Shown here piece by piece: positions 8,324 to 15,586 of a DNA stretch of 64,000 nt (positions are counted from its first letter, which is position 1; the number at the start of each line of letters is the position of its first letter). The notes beneath the pieces were generated by a model. That model saw only the letters and a program-made list of their open reading frames with translations. It did not search any database and was not told the DNA's origin. This DNA is from Streptomyces bluensis (lineage in GTDB: Bacteria > Actinomycetota > Actinomycetes > Streptomycetales > Streptomycetaceae): the NCBI RefSeq assembly GCF_014650715.1, contig NZ_BMVM01000011.1:222688-286687 (forward strand), written 5' to 3'. A program made the translations under genes and the position numbers.

Positions 8324-8357
8324 CTCGGGGCGGGGCCCGGTCGGGCCCCGCCCCGAG
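8324..8357 (+). terminator. Strong hairpin after the glycosyltransferase
   Basis: Perfect 15-bp stem, CTCGGGGCGGGGCCC against GGGCCCCGCCCCGAG, with a 4-base loop, 38 bases after the stop at 8286. No T run follows, which is usual for actinomycete terminators. Confidence 0.7.
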
Positions 8358-8533
8358 GCCGCGTAATCGGCGGCTGGACCCGGGGGTCGGGACTCGGTGG
8401 GTCACCGGTGCCGTCTGTGACGGCGCCGCGTCGGCCAAACCGGAAGATCGCTAAAGGGCGACAACTGACAGTAGCCGAGTGTTGCCGTTGCTCATGATTA
8501 CGCGGAAGTGCTCGTGAAACCGCGGAGCCTATA

Positions 8534-8643
8534 GCTCGGATTGTAGGGACCGCGACTTCGTGAGCACGGTCTCCTGCGGAAACGGCGAATTCCGCGCGGG
8601 ATGAGCTCTGCTTGTGGCCGCCGATCATGAGCAGAACGTCCCG
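8534..8643. repeat. Imperfect direct repeat R2
   Basis: Partner of R1 (7284-7396), same orientation; see that entry for shared blocks. Just to its left (about 8490-8515) a diverged inverted half, GCTCATGAT then GTGCTCGTGAA, hints that the repeat itself is part of a larger structure. The remaining sequence between 8287 and 8790 shows no convincing gene. Confidence 0.55.
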
Positions 8644-8790
8644 CTGGGATTCCCCCGGCGGTCGCTCTGAGTAGCGCCTGCCGTCTGCGGTCTTCCGGGC
8701 GTGAGGCAACAGCATGTCGTGGATGGTGCGTTATGGATGAGCTCTCCGTGGGTCTCGTGGGGCGGGGTGGTGCATTAATGGTCGCGACGG

Positions 8791-8826
8791 ATCCCCGGTT
8801 TCGGTAACCGGGGATCCACGGTTATA
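8791..8826 (-). promoter_or_regulatory. Hairpin promoter P2 (minus-directed)
   Basis: Minus strand: TATAAC, five bases, arm ATCCCCGGTT, loop ACCGA, arm AACCGGGGAT (8791-8815). Identical palindrome to P1 and P4. No minus-strand gene starts directly downstream; the first is at 7264, beyond the inserted R1-GT2-R2 cassette, so P2 now points into antisense of the glycosyltransferase. Confidence 0.65.
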
Positions 8827-8987
8827 GATGGCGATGCGTGCGCCAGGGGCGGGCCCAGGGATCGGACCATCCATCCGCCTTCGAGCCAGGTGCCGGCGCT
8901 GTGGGTGCCGCGGCCGTCGACCACGCGGGGTTGCTGCCTAGGCGGCGAGGCCCGATGTGGGATCCGGAGCAGTACATCGGAGTTCAC

Positions 8988-9968
8988 TCAGCCGGGTCCG
9001 CGACGCCTTCCGCACGGGCCGAGGACCGGACACTCCTGACACCCGTGCGTGCAGGTGCCGGGATTGCCCACGACAGAGGGCGGAAAGATCTCCTCTCCCT
9101 CGCACAGGTCGTGGTGGCCCGTGCAGGACTCCAGGTGGAAGAACGTGCCGGGCACCCACCACAGGCGCATGAGAAAGGCGAGGTGGTTGTGCAGGGCGAC
9201 CAGCGGGTGATGTGCTCGGGTGGCCTTGTTGCACATGAGGACCTCATTGCCTTCATGCGGCCAGGGAACGGGCCGTCCCGTGATCGGGTCACACCAGGAG
9301 AAATGTCCGAAGTTGTGAATGGTGACGAACTTGGGCCACTCCTCGGGCGGTCGTCCCGGAATCCCGAGAGTCTCGTTTCCCTTGCACCAATCGGTGATCC
9401 ACTTACCTACGGTCTCCACGGTCTTCGAGGTTGTCCTGTAGGCAAAGATGCCGCCGGAGATGGGGACGTAGTGGGTCTGTCCGGTACCGGTCAGGAATCG
9501 AAGATGACGGTCGCCGAAGGTCTTACGCCGGGGAGCCGTCTGGACGAGGGCGATCTGCTTCATGGCCGAGACGGCCTCTTCACCGTTCAGCGTGCTCTTG
9601 ACCTCGATGACAGTGAGGACTCCGGACGGGTCAACGTACGCCTGGTTGCTGCCCTTCACCACGTCGTGCGGGGTAACCCGCTTGTCAACGATCGCCACGT
9701 CCTGTTCGTGGAACCATCCTTCGCGTGTGCCGGTGCTGGCCATATCCTGGACTCCCGCGCGCTGGTGGATCTCCACGTTGTCCCGGACGTACTTTGAGAT
9801 GAGTTGCTTCAGCGCGTACTCGCGCTCGACACCCTTATGGTCTTCCTTCGGGCGGTTCGCGCTGTTGTTGAAGGCGTCGTCCAGGTCGGCGGCGTCCTGC
9901 ATGAACTGCTTGATGAAGACCGCCGCGTCCTTGGCGGAGTTGCCCTTCCCCGTGCTCATCTGACCCAC
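8988..9968 (-). CDS. PD-(D/E)XK-like nuclease, DUF6602-like
   Basis: 326 residues from a GTG at 9968 (ATG at 9959 is also possible). Residues about 45-140 look like the DUF6602 group of restriction-like folds: a conserved 'EREYALKQLISKY', then the core HEQDVAIVDKR...VLTVIEVKSTL, i.e. Asp, then Glu-x-Lys. This suggests a DNA-directed hydrolase. The C-terminus has a Cys cluster (CTGHHDLC then CTHGCQECPVLGPC) that could hold zinc or an iron-sulfur cluster, which is unusual for this group. It is the last gene read from the T4SS side, 191 bases after the gene at 10160. Confidence 0.6.
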   Translation of the reverse strand: MGQMSTGKGNSAKDAAVFIKQFMQDAADLDDAFNNSANRPKEDHKGVEREYALKQLISKYVRDNVEIHQRAGVQDMASTGTREGWFHEQDVAIVDKRVTPHDVVKGSNQAYVDPSGVLTVIEVKSTLNGEEAVSAMKQIALVQTAPRRKTFGDRHLRFLTGTGQTHYVPISGGIFAYRTTSKTVETVGKWITDWCKGNETLGIPGRPPEEWPKFVTIHNFGHFSWCDPITGRPVPWPHEGNEVLMCNKATRAHHPLVALHNHLAFLMRLWWVPGTFFHLESCTGHHDLCEGEEIFPPSVVGNPGTCTHGCQECPVLGPCGRRRGPG

Positions 9969-10159
9969 CCTACCGACGGTGACTGACAGGAAGTCAGCGT
10001 CCGTTCACTCGGTGATCTTTGCCGAGAGCGTCCTGGAGCGCATTGCCAGCGGGAAGTCCGGTACGCGGCTGCGGCCACGTCCTCCGTCGGTGATCTTGGT
10101 GGGGGATGGCGCGGGCAGAGAATTCTCCGGAACAGGTAAACGGGGTGAGGGGAGTTGCG

Positions 10160-10738
10160 TCAGCGGCGGGGAGCGGTCCGGGCGGTGGGCGCCGCAGGGG
10201 CGGGGGTGATGGGCGAGTGCGTCGTGCGGGGCGGCAGGGTCGCTGGGACCGGGTGGCCGGGGCGCCACCGGTAGGTGCTGTTGCTGAACCGGGCTCTGGG
10301 GTCGGTGTCCCAGGCCACGACGGGACCGCGGTCCTCCGCGTCGAGCGGGATGACTTCGATGCCATGCGGGTGCAGGACGTACCCCCAGTCCAGGCCCCGG
10401 TGGGACTTCTCGGTGACGGTCCACGGCTCGGGCTCGGCGGCGCCGACGGTGATGACGTGGACGTTGTCGAGCTTCCTGCTGGGGTGTTCGTCGCGGCCGA
10501 CGAGTTCGGCGCGCAGGGGTTCGGGGGCGCCGTCGAGGAGGTCGGTGCCCAGCTGGGACCAGCCGTCGGGCGCCTCGTCGATCAGGTGCCGGCACAGGGC
10601 GTCGAGGTCACCGCCGAAGTGGTACTGGTGGGCGCCGAGCAGCAGGGGGAGGTGGTGGCTGGGGTAGCCGTCCCAGTGGACGTAGACGCCGGCGTACCCG
10701 GTGTCGGTGGGCCGGGCGATGAAGGAACGGGTGGCCAG
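10160..10738 (-). CDS. Hypothetical protein with apparent CTG start
   Basis: The open frame runs from an in-frame TGA at about 10786 to the stop at 10160 and contains no ATG, GTG or TTG codon before or within the conserved-looking part. A CTG at 10738 with GGAG five bases upstream gives 192 residues: LATRSFIARPTDTGYAG, VYVHWDGYPSHHLPLLL, LIDEAPDGWSQLGTDLL, VLHPHGIEVIPLD, then a tail ending ARTAPRR. The YxGVYxHWDGYP style is seen in actinomycete and phage hypothetical proteins. Normal gene callers would miss it. Soluble; function unknown. Confidence 0.65.
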   Translation of the reverse strand: MATRSFIARPTDTGYAGVYVHWDGYPSHHLPLLLGAHQYHFGGDLDALCRHLIDEAPDGWSQLGTDLLDGAPEPLRAELVGRDEHPSRKLDNVHVITVGAAEPEPWTVTEKSHRGLDWGYVLHPHGIEVIPLDAEDRGPVVAWDTDPRARFSNSTYRWRPGHPVPATLPPRTTHSPITPAPAAPTARTAPRR

Positions 10739-10783
10739 GAGTGCTCCAAGGACGTTCGGACGGTGGGTGGTTGACCCCGAATT

Positions 10784-11329
10784 TCAGGGGTGGCGGCGTA
10801 CGGGCTGGGTGCCGGTGCTGTCGGCAGCCCGACGGTGCTGCTCGGCGACAGCAGGCGCTGACGCGGGCCCTGTGCCGGGCTGAGAGTCGGAGAGTGGGTT
10901 GGTGACGGCTGCCAGTGCCCGGTGCAGGCTGCGCAGCGCGGCGGCGTGGCCGAGTGTGATGCCCAGCTGGCTCTCGACGGGGACGGCGGTGCCGGGGAGC
11001 GGGGTAAGCCGGTGGGCGTCGGCGAGGCCGATCACAGCCGTGCTCAGGTGGGTTGCGGCACGGTTGCTGTGCGCGAGCGCTGTGGCCAGCTGGGCCAGGT
11101 AATCGCGTCCCGCGTCGCTCGTCGCGAGGGAGCCGTCGGCAGACTGGCGCAGGTCGGCGACGAGGCCGCCCGCCAGGTTGTACACGGCGACAAGCTGGTC
11201 CAGCACGGGCCCGAGGGCAGCGCGTGCCGGACCGGTCTGCGGCGGCACCAGGCTCGCGGCCGTCCTTGTGATGTGGCGCTGCCAGTAGGCCAGGCGAGCG
11301 TCGATGGCGGCATCGTCGGCAAGATTCAT
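10784..11329 (-). CDS. Small all-helical hypothetical protein
   Basis: 181 residues from an ATG at 11329 that overlaps the previous stop (ATGA), implying coupled translation. Helical blocks ARAALGPVLDQLVAVYN, GRDYLAQLATALAHSN and LGHAAALRSLHRALAA, then a Ser/Thr/Pro tail ending QPVRRHP. Same general plan as the genes at 13152, 6731 and 30271. No recognised domain. Confidence 0.7.
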   Translation of the reverse strand: MNLADDAAIDARLAYWQRHITRTAASLVPPQTGPARAALGPVLDQLVAVYNLAGGLVADLRQSADGSLATSDAGRDYLAQLATALAHSNRAATHLSTAVIGLADAHRLTPLPGTAVPVESQLGITLGHAAALRSLHRALAAVTNPLSDSQPGTGPASAPAVAEQHRRAADSTGTQPVRRHP

Positions 11330-12081
11330 CGGCGCCTGCCCGGGTGCCGCTCGGCCCGTGGCGGCACGGACCGGTCTGCGGTTCGTGCCGGGCTGTGCGG
11401 GGGACGGACGGCCACGGTGAAGTCGAGGCTCTCCAGGCGTGCGACGCTGCGGTGGAGCTGGCGTGCGGCCTGCTCGGGCGGGAGGTCCTGCGGCAGGTGG
11501 CATTCGCCCGTGGCGGGGTCGAGCAGGAAGCCGCCGTACGCGAGGAGGTGGATGAGGGCGCGGCCGTAGGTGCAGGTGATGCGCGGGCGGGCCTCTGCGT
11601 CGAACCGGATCTCCACCAGCAGGCGGCCGGGACTCGCGCGGCGCCACGCCGGCATGGCCGCGAGACGGTAGTCGATCAGGAAGCGGCGTTGTACGGCGGC
11701 TGCGGCGCGGGCGGGATACGCGGGAACGGCGATGCCGCGCGGGGCATCGGCAAGGCCCTGGACGTGTTCGTGGCTGGTGCCGGCGGGCAGCATCGGCAGC
11801 ACCAGGTACTGGACCGGGCGGTGGGGGCGGGGCATGACGTACAGCTGGAGTCCGTGCGGGGAAGTGAGCACGCATCGCTGCACGTAGGCGGCTTCGAAGG
11901 CGGTGTACGCCAGGGGGCCGCTGTCCCAGATGCGGTTGCTGGCGGCGTCCTGGGCGATGAGCGTGGTCGCCGGACCGGGCTGCCACCGGCCGGGCAGGCG
12001 GTCGGCGAGCGCGGTGGCGAACTCGGTTACATGCAAGGGTAGTTCCTCGTCCACAGGTCTTCTCGGGGCTGCGGTGGTCAC
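11326..12081 (-). CDS. Element-specific 'LPGxW' family protein, copy C
   Basis: 251 residues from a GTG at 12081 that overlaps the upstream stop (GTGA); a GTG at 12054 with GAGAAG upstream is an alternative. Family marks: LADRLPGRWQPGPATTL, RPHRPVQYLVLPMLPAG, PRGIAVPAYPARAAAAV and QRRFLIDYRLAAM. The C-terminal half has ITCTYGRALIHLLAYGGF. Tail ends ERHPGRRR. The neighbouring broken gene at 13710 is its closest relative by motif order. Confidence 0.7.
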   Translation of the reverse strand: MTTAAPRRPVDEELPLHVTEFATALADRLPGRWQPGPATTLIAQDAASNRIWDSGPLAYTAFEAAYVQRCVLTSPHGLQLYVMPRPHRPVQYLVLPMLPAGTSHEHVQGLADAPRGIAVPAYPARAAAAVQRRFLIDYRLAAMPAWRRASPGRLLVEIRFDAEARPRITCTYGRALIHLLAYGGFLLDPATGECHLPQDLPPEQAARQLHRSVARLESLDFTVAVRPPHSPARTADRSVPPRAERHPGRRR

Positions 12082-13130
12082 ATGGAGGTGGACAGGCCCT
12101 CTGCGGCGGTTCGGCGGCAGGTGTATCCGATCAGCTGCGACTTCCCCGGCGTGGTGGGGACGGTGGCCACATCGGAGCAGGTGAACGTGTAGGTGAAGGA
12201 CGGGCTCGGGGTGGTGCCGAGCCAGGCGCGGTCTTCCTTGTCCGGCACGATCTGCAGCCCGGAGTGGGCGACGGCGTCGCGCTGGGTGTGGGTGTGCGCG
12301 AGGACCACGAGTGCACTGCCGTCGGCTGTCTTGAGCGCGTAGCTGTCGGGGAACTCGGTGACGGCGGAGGAGAACTCGGTGGTGCCGCGGCTGCCGAACT
12401 TGTGGATCGTCTCGTCGTGGACCTTGATCTGCCGCTTCGATGTCTTCGTCGTGGCGAAGACCTTTCTTCCGGTCAGGTCGCCGCCGGTTGAGAAGTTGTC
12501 GATCACGGCGGCACGCAGTACGTCGGCCGGGGCGGCGACGGCCTTGGTGGAGGTCGCGTCGATGGCGGTGGCGTAGCCGTCCGCGTCGAGAGCGATCTTC
12601 GGGACCTGCTTCTTATCGTCGAGGTCGGCGGCGGCGACCATCTCCCACCGCTGCGTCTCGGGCTGCTCGGCCATGATCAGGACGCGGGCGCACTTGTTGT
12701 TCTTGCCGCTGTAGGTGACGGCGGCGAACCATTTGGGCTGGCCAGCGGTGAAACGGGGGATGTAGACGTTGGTGGAGGCAAGGTTGTACGACCACGGCTT
12801 GTACTTCTCGCGGCCGGTCTTGGGCAGGCCCTCGTCCTGCTTGTAGTCCGCGACCGACATCGCGTACAGCGGGCCGTCCTCGATGGTGTCGAGGAGCTTG
12901 CGGTTGTTGTCGGCGTTGGCCTCGTTGTTGATCTTGGAGTAGTGGGCGAGCTGGGCGAGGGCCTCCTTCTTCGTCAGCGCCGGCTCGGCGGTCGGCGTGG
13001 CGGAGGCGGTGCGGGTGGCCGTGGCGGGGGTGCCGACGTCGGGGTTTCCGGAGATGGCGCAGGCGGATGCGGTCAGCGCGATGGATACGGCGGTGAGCAG
13101 GAGGGCTGTGCGGCGCGCGGAGGTGTGCAG
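12078..13130 (-). CDS. Secreted lipoprotein, part of the conjugation operon
   Basis: About 350 residues. The signal sequence RRTALLLTAVSIALTASAC ends in a lipobox (LTASAC), so the mature protein is lipid-anchored outside the membrane. It continues with a Thr/Ala linker, LTKKEALAQLAHYSKINNEA and a beta-rich C-terminal region with two Cys. No ATG, GTG or TTG exists before the ATG at 12860, which would remove the signal; a CTG at 13130 or an ATT at 13136 (GGAG five bases upstream) must be used. A surface role in mating is likely from context. It overlaps the next gene by 4 bases. Confidence 0.7.
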   Translation of the reverse strand: MHTSARRTALLLTAVSIALTASACAISGNPDVGTPATATRTASATPTAEPALTKKEALAQLAHYSKINNEANADNNRKLLDTIEDGPLYAMSVADYKQDEGLPKTGREKYKPWSYNLASTNVYIPRFTAGQPKWFAAVTYSGKNNKCARVLIMAEQPETQRWEMVAAADLDDKKQVPKIALDADGYATAIDATSTKAVAAPADVLRAAVIDNFSTGGDLTGRKVFATTKTSKRQIKVHDETIHKFGSRGTTEFSSAVTEFPDSYALKTADGSALVVLAHTHTQRDAVAHSGLQIVPDKEDRAWLGTTPSPSFTYTFTCSDVATVPTTPGKSQLIGYTCRRTAAEGLSTSM

Positions 13131-13151
13131 GGGAATGAGAGCTCCGGGGGA

Positions 13152-13661
13152 TTAGCGGGTGCGGGATGCGGTGGCGGATGCCGTCGGCGAGGGCGGCGCG
13201 GTCATGGCCGGTGTCGCGCGGGTGTCGGCGGCGGCACGCAGGTGCTTGGCGGCGCGGGCGAGGCAGGTGCGGCTCTCGCCGAGCCGGTCCACGAGACCCT
13301 GGTGCGCGGAGGCGATCGCCCGGGTGCGGGCGGGACCAGGGGCTTGGTGGGTGAGGTCGGCGATCAGGCCGAGGTGGTGGACGGCGGCGCCGAGGGCGGC
13401 GAGCGCGGCGCCGGTGGGCTCGGCAGCTTGGGCGAGCGCCAGCGTGGTGCGGCGCACGGTAGCCGTGACCCGGGTGGGGTAGCGGGCGGTGGCTCGGTGG
13501 CGGAAGGCGCTCTCCCCGGCCAGGTAGCCCAGTAGGCGGGCCAGGTGGCGGACTTCGTCGTCCAGGATTTCGCTCAGCCCCGGATCGGGTTGGATCTGGT
13601 CGGGGAGCGGGAGGTGGTCGGCCACGGTGTTGAGCCGGTCGGCTACGTCGTGCAGCAGCAT
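13152..13661 (-). CDS. Small all-helical hypothetical protein
   Basis: 169 residues: MLLHDVADRLNTVADHL, VRHLARLLGYLAGESAF, TTLALAQAAEPTGAALA and LGAAVHHLGLIADL, then a Thr/Ala/Ser tail ending ASATASRTR. A helical bundle similar in plan to the genes at 10784 and 6731. It ends 16 bases before the ATT/CTG start region of the lipoprotein gene. No family recognised. Confidence 0.7.
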   Translation of the reverse strand: MLLHDVADRLNTVADHLPLPDQIQPDPGLSEILDDEVRHLARLLGYLAGESAFRHRATARYPTRVTATVRRTTLALAQAAEPTGAALAALGAAVHHLGLIADLTHQAPGPARTRAIASAHQGLVDRLGESRTCLARAAKHLRAAADTRATPAMTAPPSPTASATASRTR

Positions 13662-13709
13662 CCGCTGGTCAGGATCGGACAGCGGTAACTCCAGGATGGG
13701 TGGGGGCGT

Positions 13710-14497
13710 CTACCGTCGTGCTGAGGGCGGAGTGCCTGCCGTCGGCTGAGTGCCGAGCGCTGCTGAGGGCGGGCGGGCCGGTGGGCCTGCGGAGGCGGGG
13801 GTGGCGTGGCGGAAGTTGACGCCGATGCCTTGGGCGGTGAGCAGCCGGACGGCGCTCTGGATGAGCAGGGCGCGGTCGCTGGTGTTGTAGGTGGCGGGCA
13901 GGACGAACGCCGCCTCGTGCGGGCTGTACTGGAAACGGCCGCCGTACAGCACCATGCGGGCGTCTTCGGGCACCGACCTATACGGCGCTCCCACCACGCC
14001 GTCCGGGTACCACACCAGCGTGAGGTCCTCGCCAACCTCTGGTGCGGCGGGCCGGTGCGGAGGCTCGGGCTGGACGCGGGCGTTGTGGTGGACCGCGTCC
14101 ATGGCCCGGTGGTAGCGGGGCAGCACGCGGCGTGCGACCGCGGCGGCGGCACGGACTGGGTCGTTAGGTACGGCGATGCCGTTCGCTCGTCCACGTAGCG
14201 GAAGTGGTGCGGCTTGAACCCCTCAGGCTCGAGTGGGGCGACCAGGTATTGGTGGGGGTAACGGGGGCGTTCGGTGACGCAGATCTGTTCGCCGTCTGGC
14301 CCGTGGAGGAGTGCGACGGGGGCATCGGGGAAGTCCAGGAGGGCCGAGTGGGCGGTACCGCAGTCCCAGACCCGGTCGGCGACCGGCCGGTGGTCTTGGG
14401 GAGCGGGGAAGCCTTCGTACTTGCGGTATCACTGCCCAGGCAAGTGCTGGGCGAGGGCGGTGGCGAAGGCGGACAGGTCGGTGCGGGATGCGGTCAT
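13710..14497 (-). pseudogene. Element-specific 'LPGxW' family protein, broken copy D
   Basis: ATG at 14497 with CAGGAA upstream opens MTASRTDLSAFATALAQ then HLPGQ and a TGA at 14429-14431 exactly where the three intact paralogues have Trp (LPGxW), a TGG to TGA change. The frame continues with VCVTERP-like RPRYPHQYLVAPLEP, then one base is missing near 14185: the family block NGIAVPNDPVRAAAAVA and RRVLPRYHRAMDAV is in another frame and runs to 13710. Tail ends TAGTPPSARR. Two lesions at conserved sites argue for a real pseudogene. Confidence 0.75.
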
Positions 14498-14514
14498 GGG
14501 TTCCTGAGGCGCTG

Positions 14515-14961
14515 TCAGCGGGTGCGGCCGGAGGACGGACCGGCGGGCGGGGGCGCCGATGCCGAATGGCTGGGCGTGCTGTGGGCGGTGGCGTAGTAGT
14601 CGGCTACGGCCTCCTGCCAGCTCCGGCGCCGGGGGACGGCGAGGGCCTGCATGCGTTCGACGGCGACGTGCAGGTCTTCTCCGAGCCGGCGCAGCGTGAG
14701 CGCGGCCGATTGGAGGTCGTGGTACAGCTCGAAGCCGTCCTGGCGTTCGGATGCCTTGGCCGTCTTGGCTGCCGCTTCGAGGAAGCCTTCGAGTCCTTGG
14801 AGGAGTCCCTCGGTCGGCTCCAGGACCTGGTCGAGGAGCTGGGCGGCTTCGTCGTACGAGCGCGCTGCGTTCAGCCGGTCGGTGAGATCACGTACGGCCT
14901 GGGCCGCGGAGTCAGGGCGGCAGGGGTGTCGGGTTGGGGTGGCCGGTGAGTTTCTCCGGTT
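14515..14961 (-). CDS. Small helical hypothetical protein, no recognisable start
   Basis: The frame from an in-frame TGA at 14962 to the stop at 14515 is coding-like: AAQAVRDLTDRLNAARSYDE, AAQLLDQVLEPTEGLL, LEAAAKTAKASERQDGF and YHDLQSAALTLRRLGEDL, ending PAGPSSGRTR. No ATG, GTG, TTG or CTG occurs in this frame near the beginning. A good ribosome-binding site (GGAGAAA) precedes LTGHPNPTPLPP in the neighbouring frame, so a one-base indel near 14905 probably separates the true start from the body. About 140 residues. Confidence 0.5.
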   Translation of the reverse strand, partial: NRRNSPATPTRHPCRPDSAAQAVRDLTDRLNAARSYDEAAQLLDQVLEPTEGLLQGLEGFLEAAAKTAKASERQDGFELYHDLQSAALTLRRLGEDLHVAVERMQALAVPRRRSWQEAVADYYATAHSTPSHSASAPPPAGPSSGRTR

Positions 14962-14989
14962 TCAGCGGCGGTCGGCGATGATGCTTCCG

Positions 14990-15538
14990 TCAGCGCCGTG
15001 GCCCACCCGGACCGGGCTGCTGCCCGGGCGGTGGCGGAGCCGGTGGCGTGTCGTGGACTGCGCGGGCCTGCTGGGTGAGCGCGTCGAGGTCCGGGGGCGG
15101 GTCGTAGTGGGCGCGCAGGATCTGCAGGTCGGCGTCGGCGGCCATGGCCAGGGCGGTCTTGATCCGGCTGGCGGCATCCCTCAGCAGCTTGGGCGGGGAG
15201 CCGGGGGCGGCGCCGCGGTTCTGCCGACGCCATTGCGCGGCTGCGGCCAGGTAGTCGACGACCGTGTTGAGGAGGGGTTCAGCGGCATCCAGCAGGGCAT
15301 TGGTGACCGCGCTGAACTCGGCAGGAGTCTCGGCTGCTGCCAGCGCCGTCAGGTACGGGTCCAGGTCCGGCACGGGCAACGGCTCGTCGGGCAACGCGTG
15401 TTCGGCGCGAAAGCCTTCGGCGTCTCGCTTCGCCCAGAGGTACAGGTCATCCGTGGTGGCGGACCGTGTGTGGTAGGCGTGGATCTGTTCGGCGGTCCGA
15501 CCGACGTTGTCGTACAGCTCGAAGTCGGGGTGCTGCAG
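14990..15538 (-). CDS. Hypothetical helical protein with apparent CTG start
   Basis: A CTG at 15538 with GAAGG upstream gives 182 residues: QHPDFELYDNVGRTAEQIHA, DDLYLWAKRDAEGFRAEH, LTALAAAETPAEFSAVTNAL and KLLRDAASRIKTALAMA, ending GPGGPRR. Between the preceding in-frame TAA and this CTG there is no ATG, GTG or TTG; the first TTG (15394) would discard about 48 residues of good coding sequence. It follows the VirB4-like gene by 48 bases. No domain recognised. Confidence 0.65.
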   Translation of the reverse strand: MQHPDFELYDNVGRTAEQIHAYHTRSATTDDLYLWAKRDAEGFRAEHALPDEPLPVPDLDPYLTALAAAETPAEFSAVTNALLDAAEPLLNTVVDYLAAAAQWRRQNRGAAPGSPPKLLRDAASRIKTALAMAADADLQILRAHYDPPPDLDALTQQARAVHDTPPAPPPPGQQPGPGGPRR

Positions 15539-15586
15539 TGCGGCCTTCTTTCGTTCAGTGTGGGCTTGGTGGCGCCTTGTGGCGGC

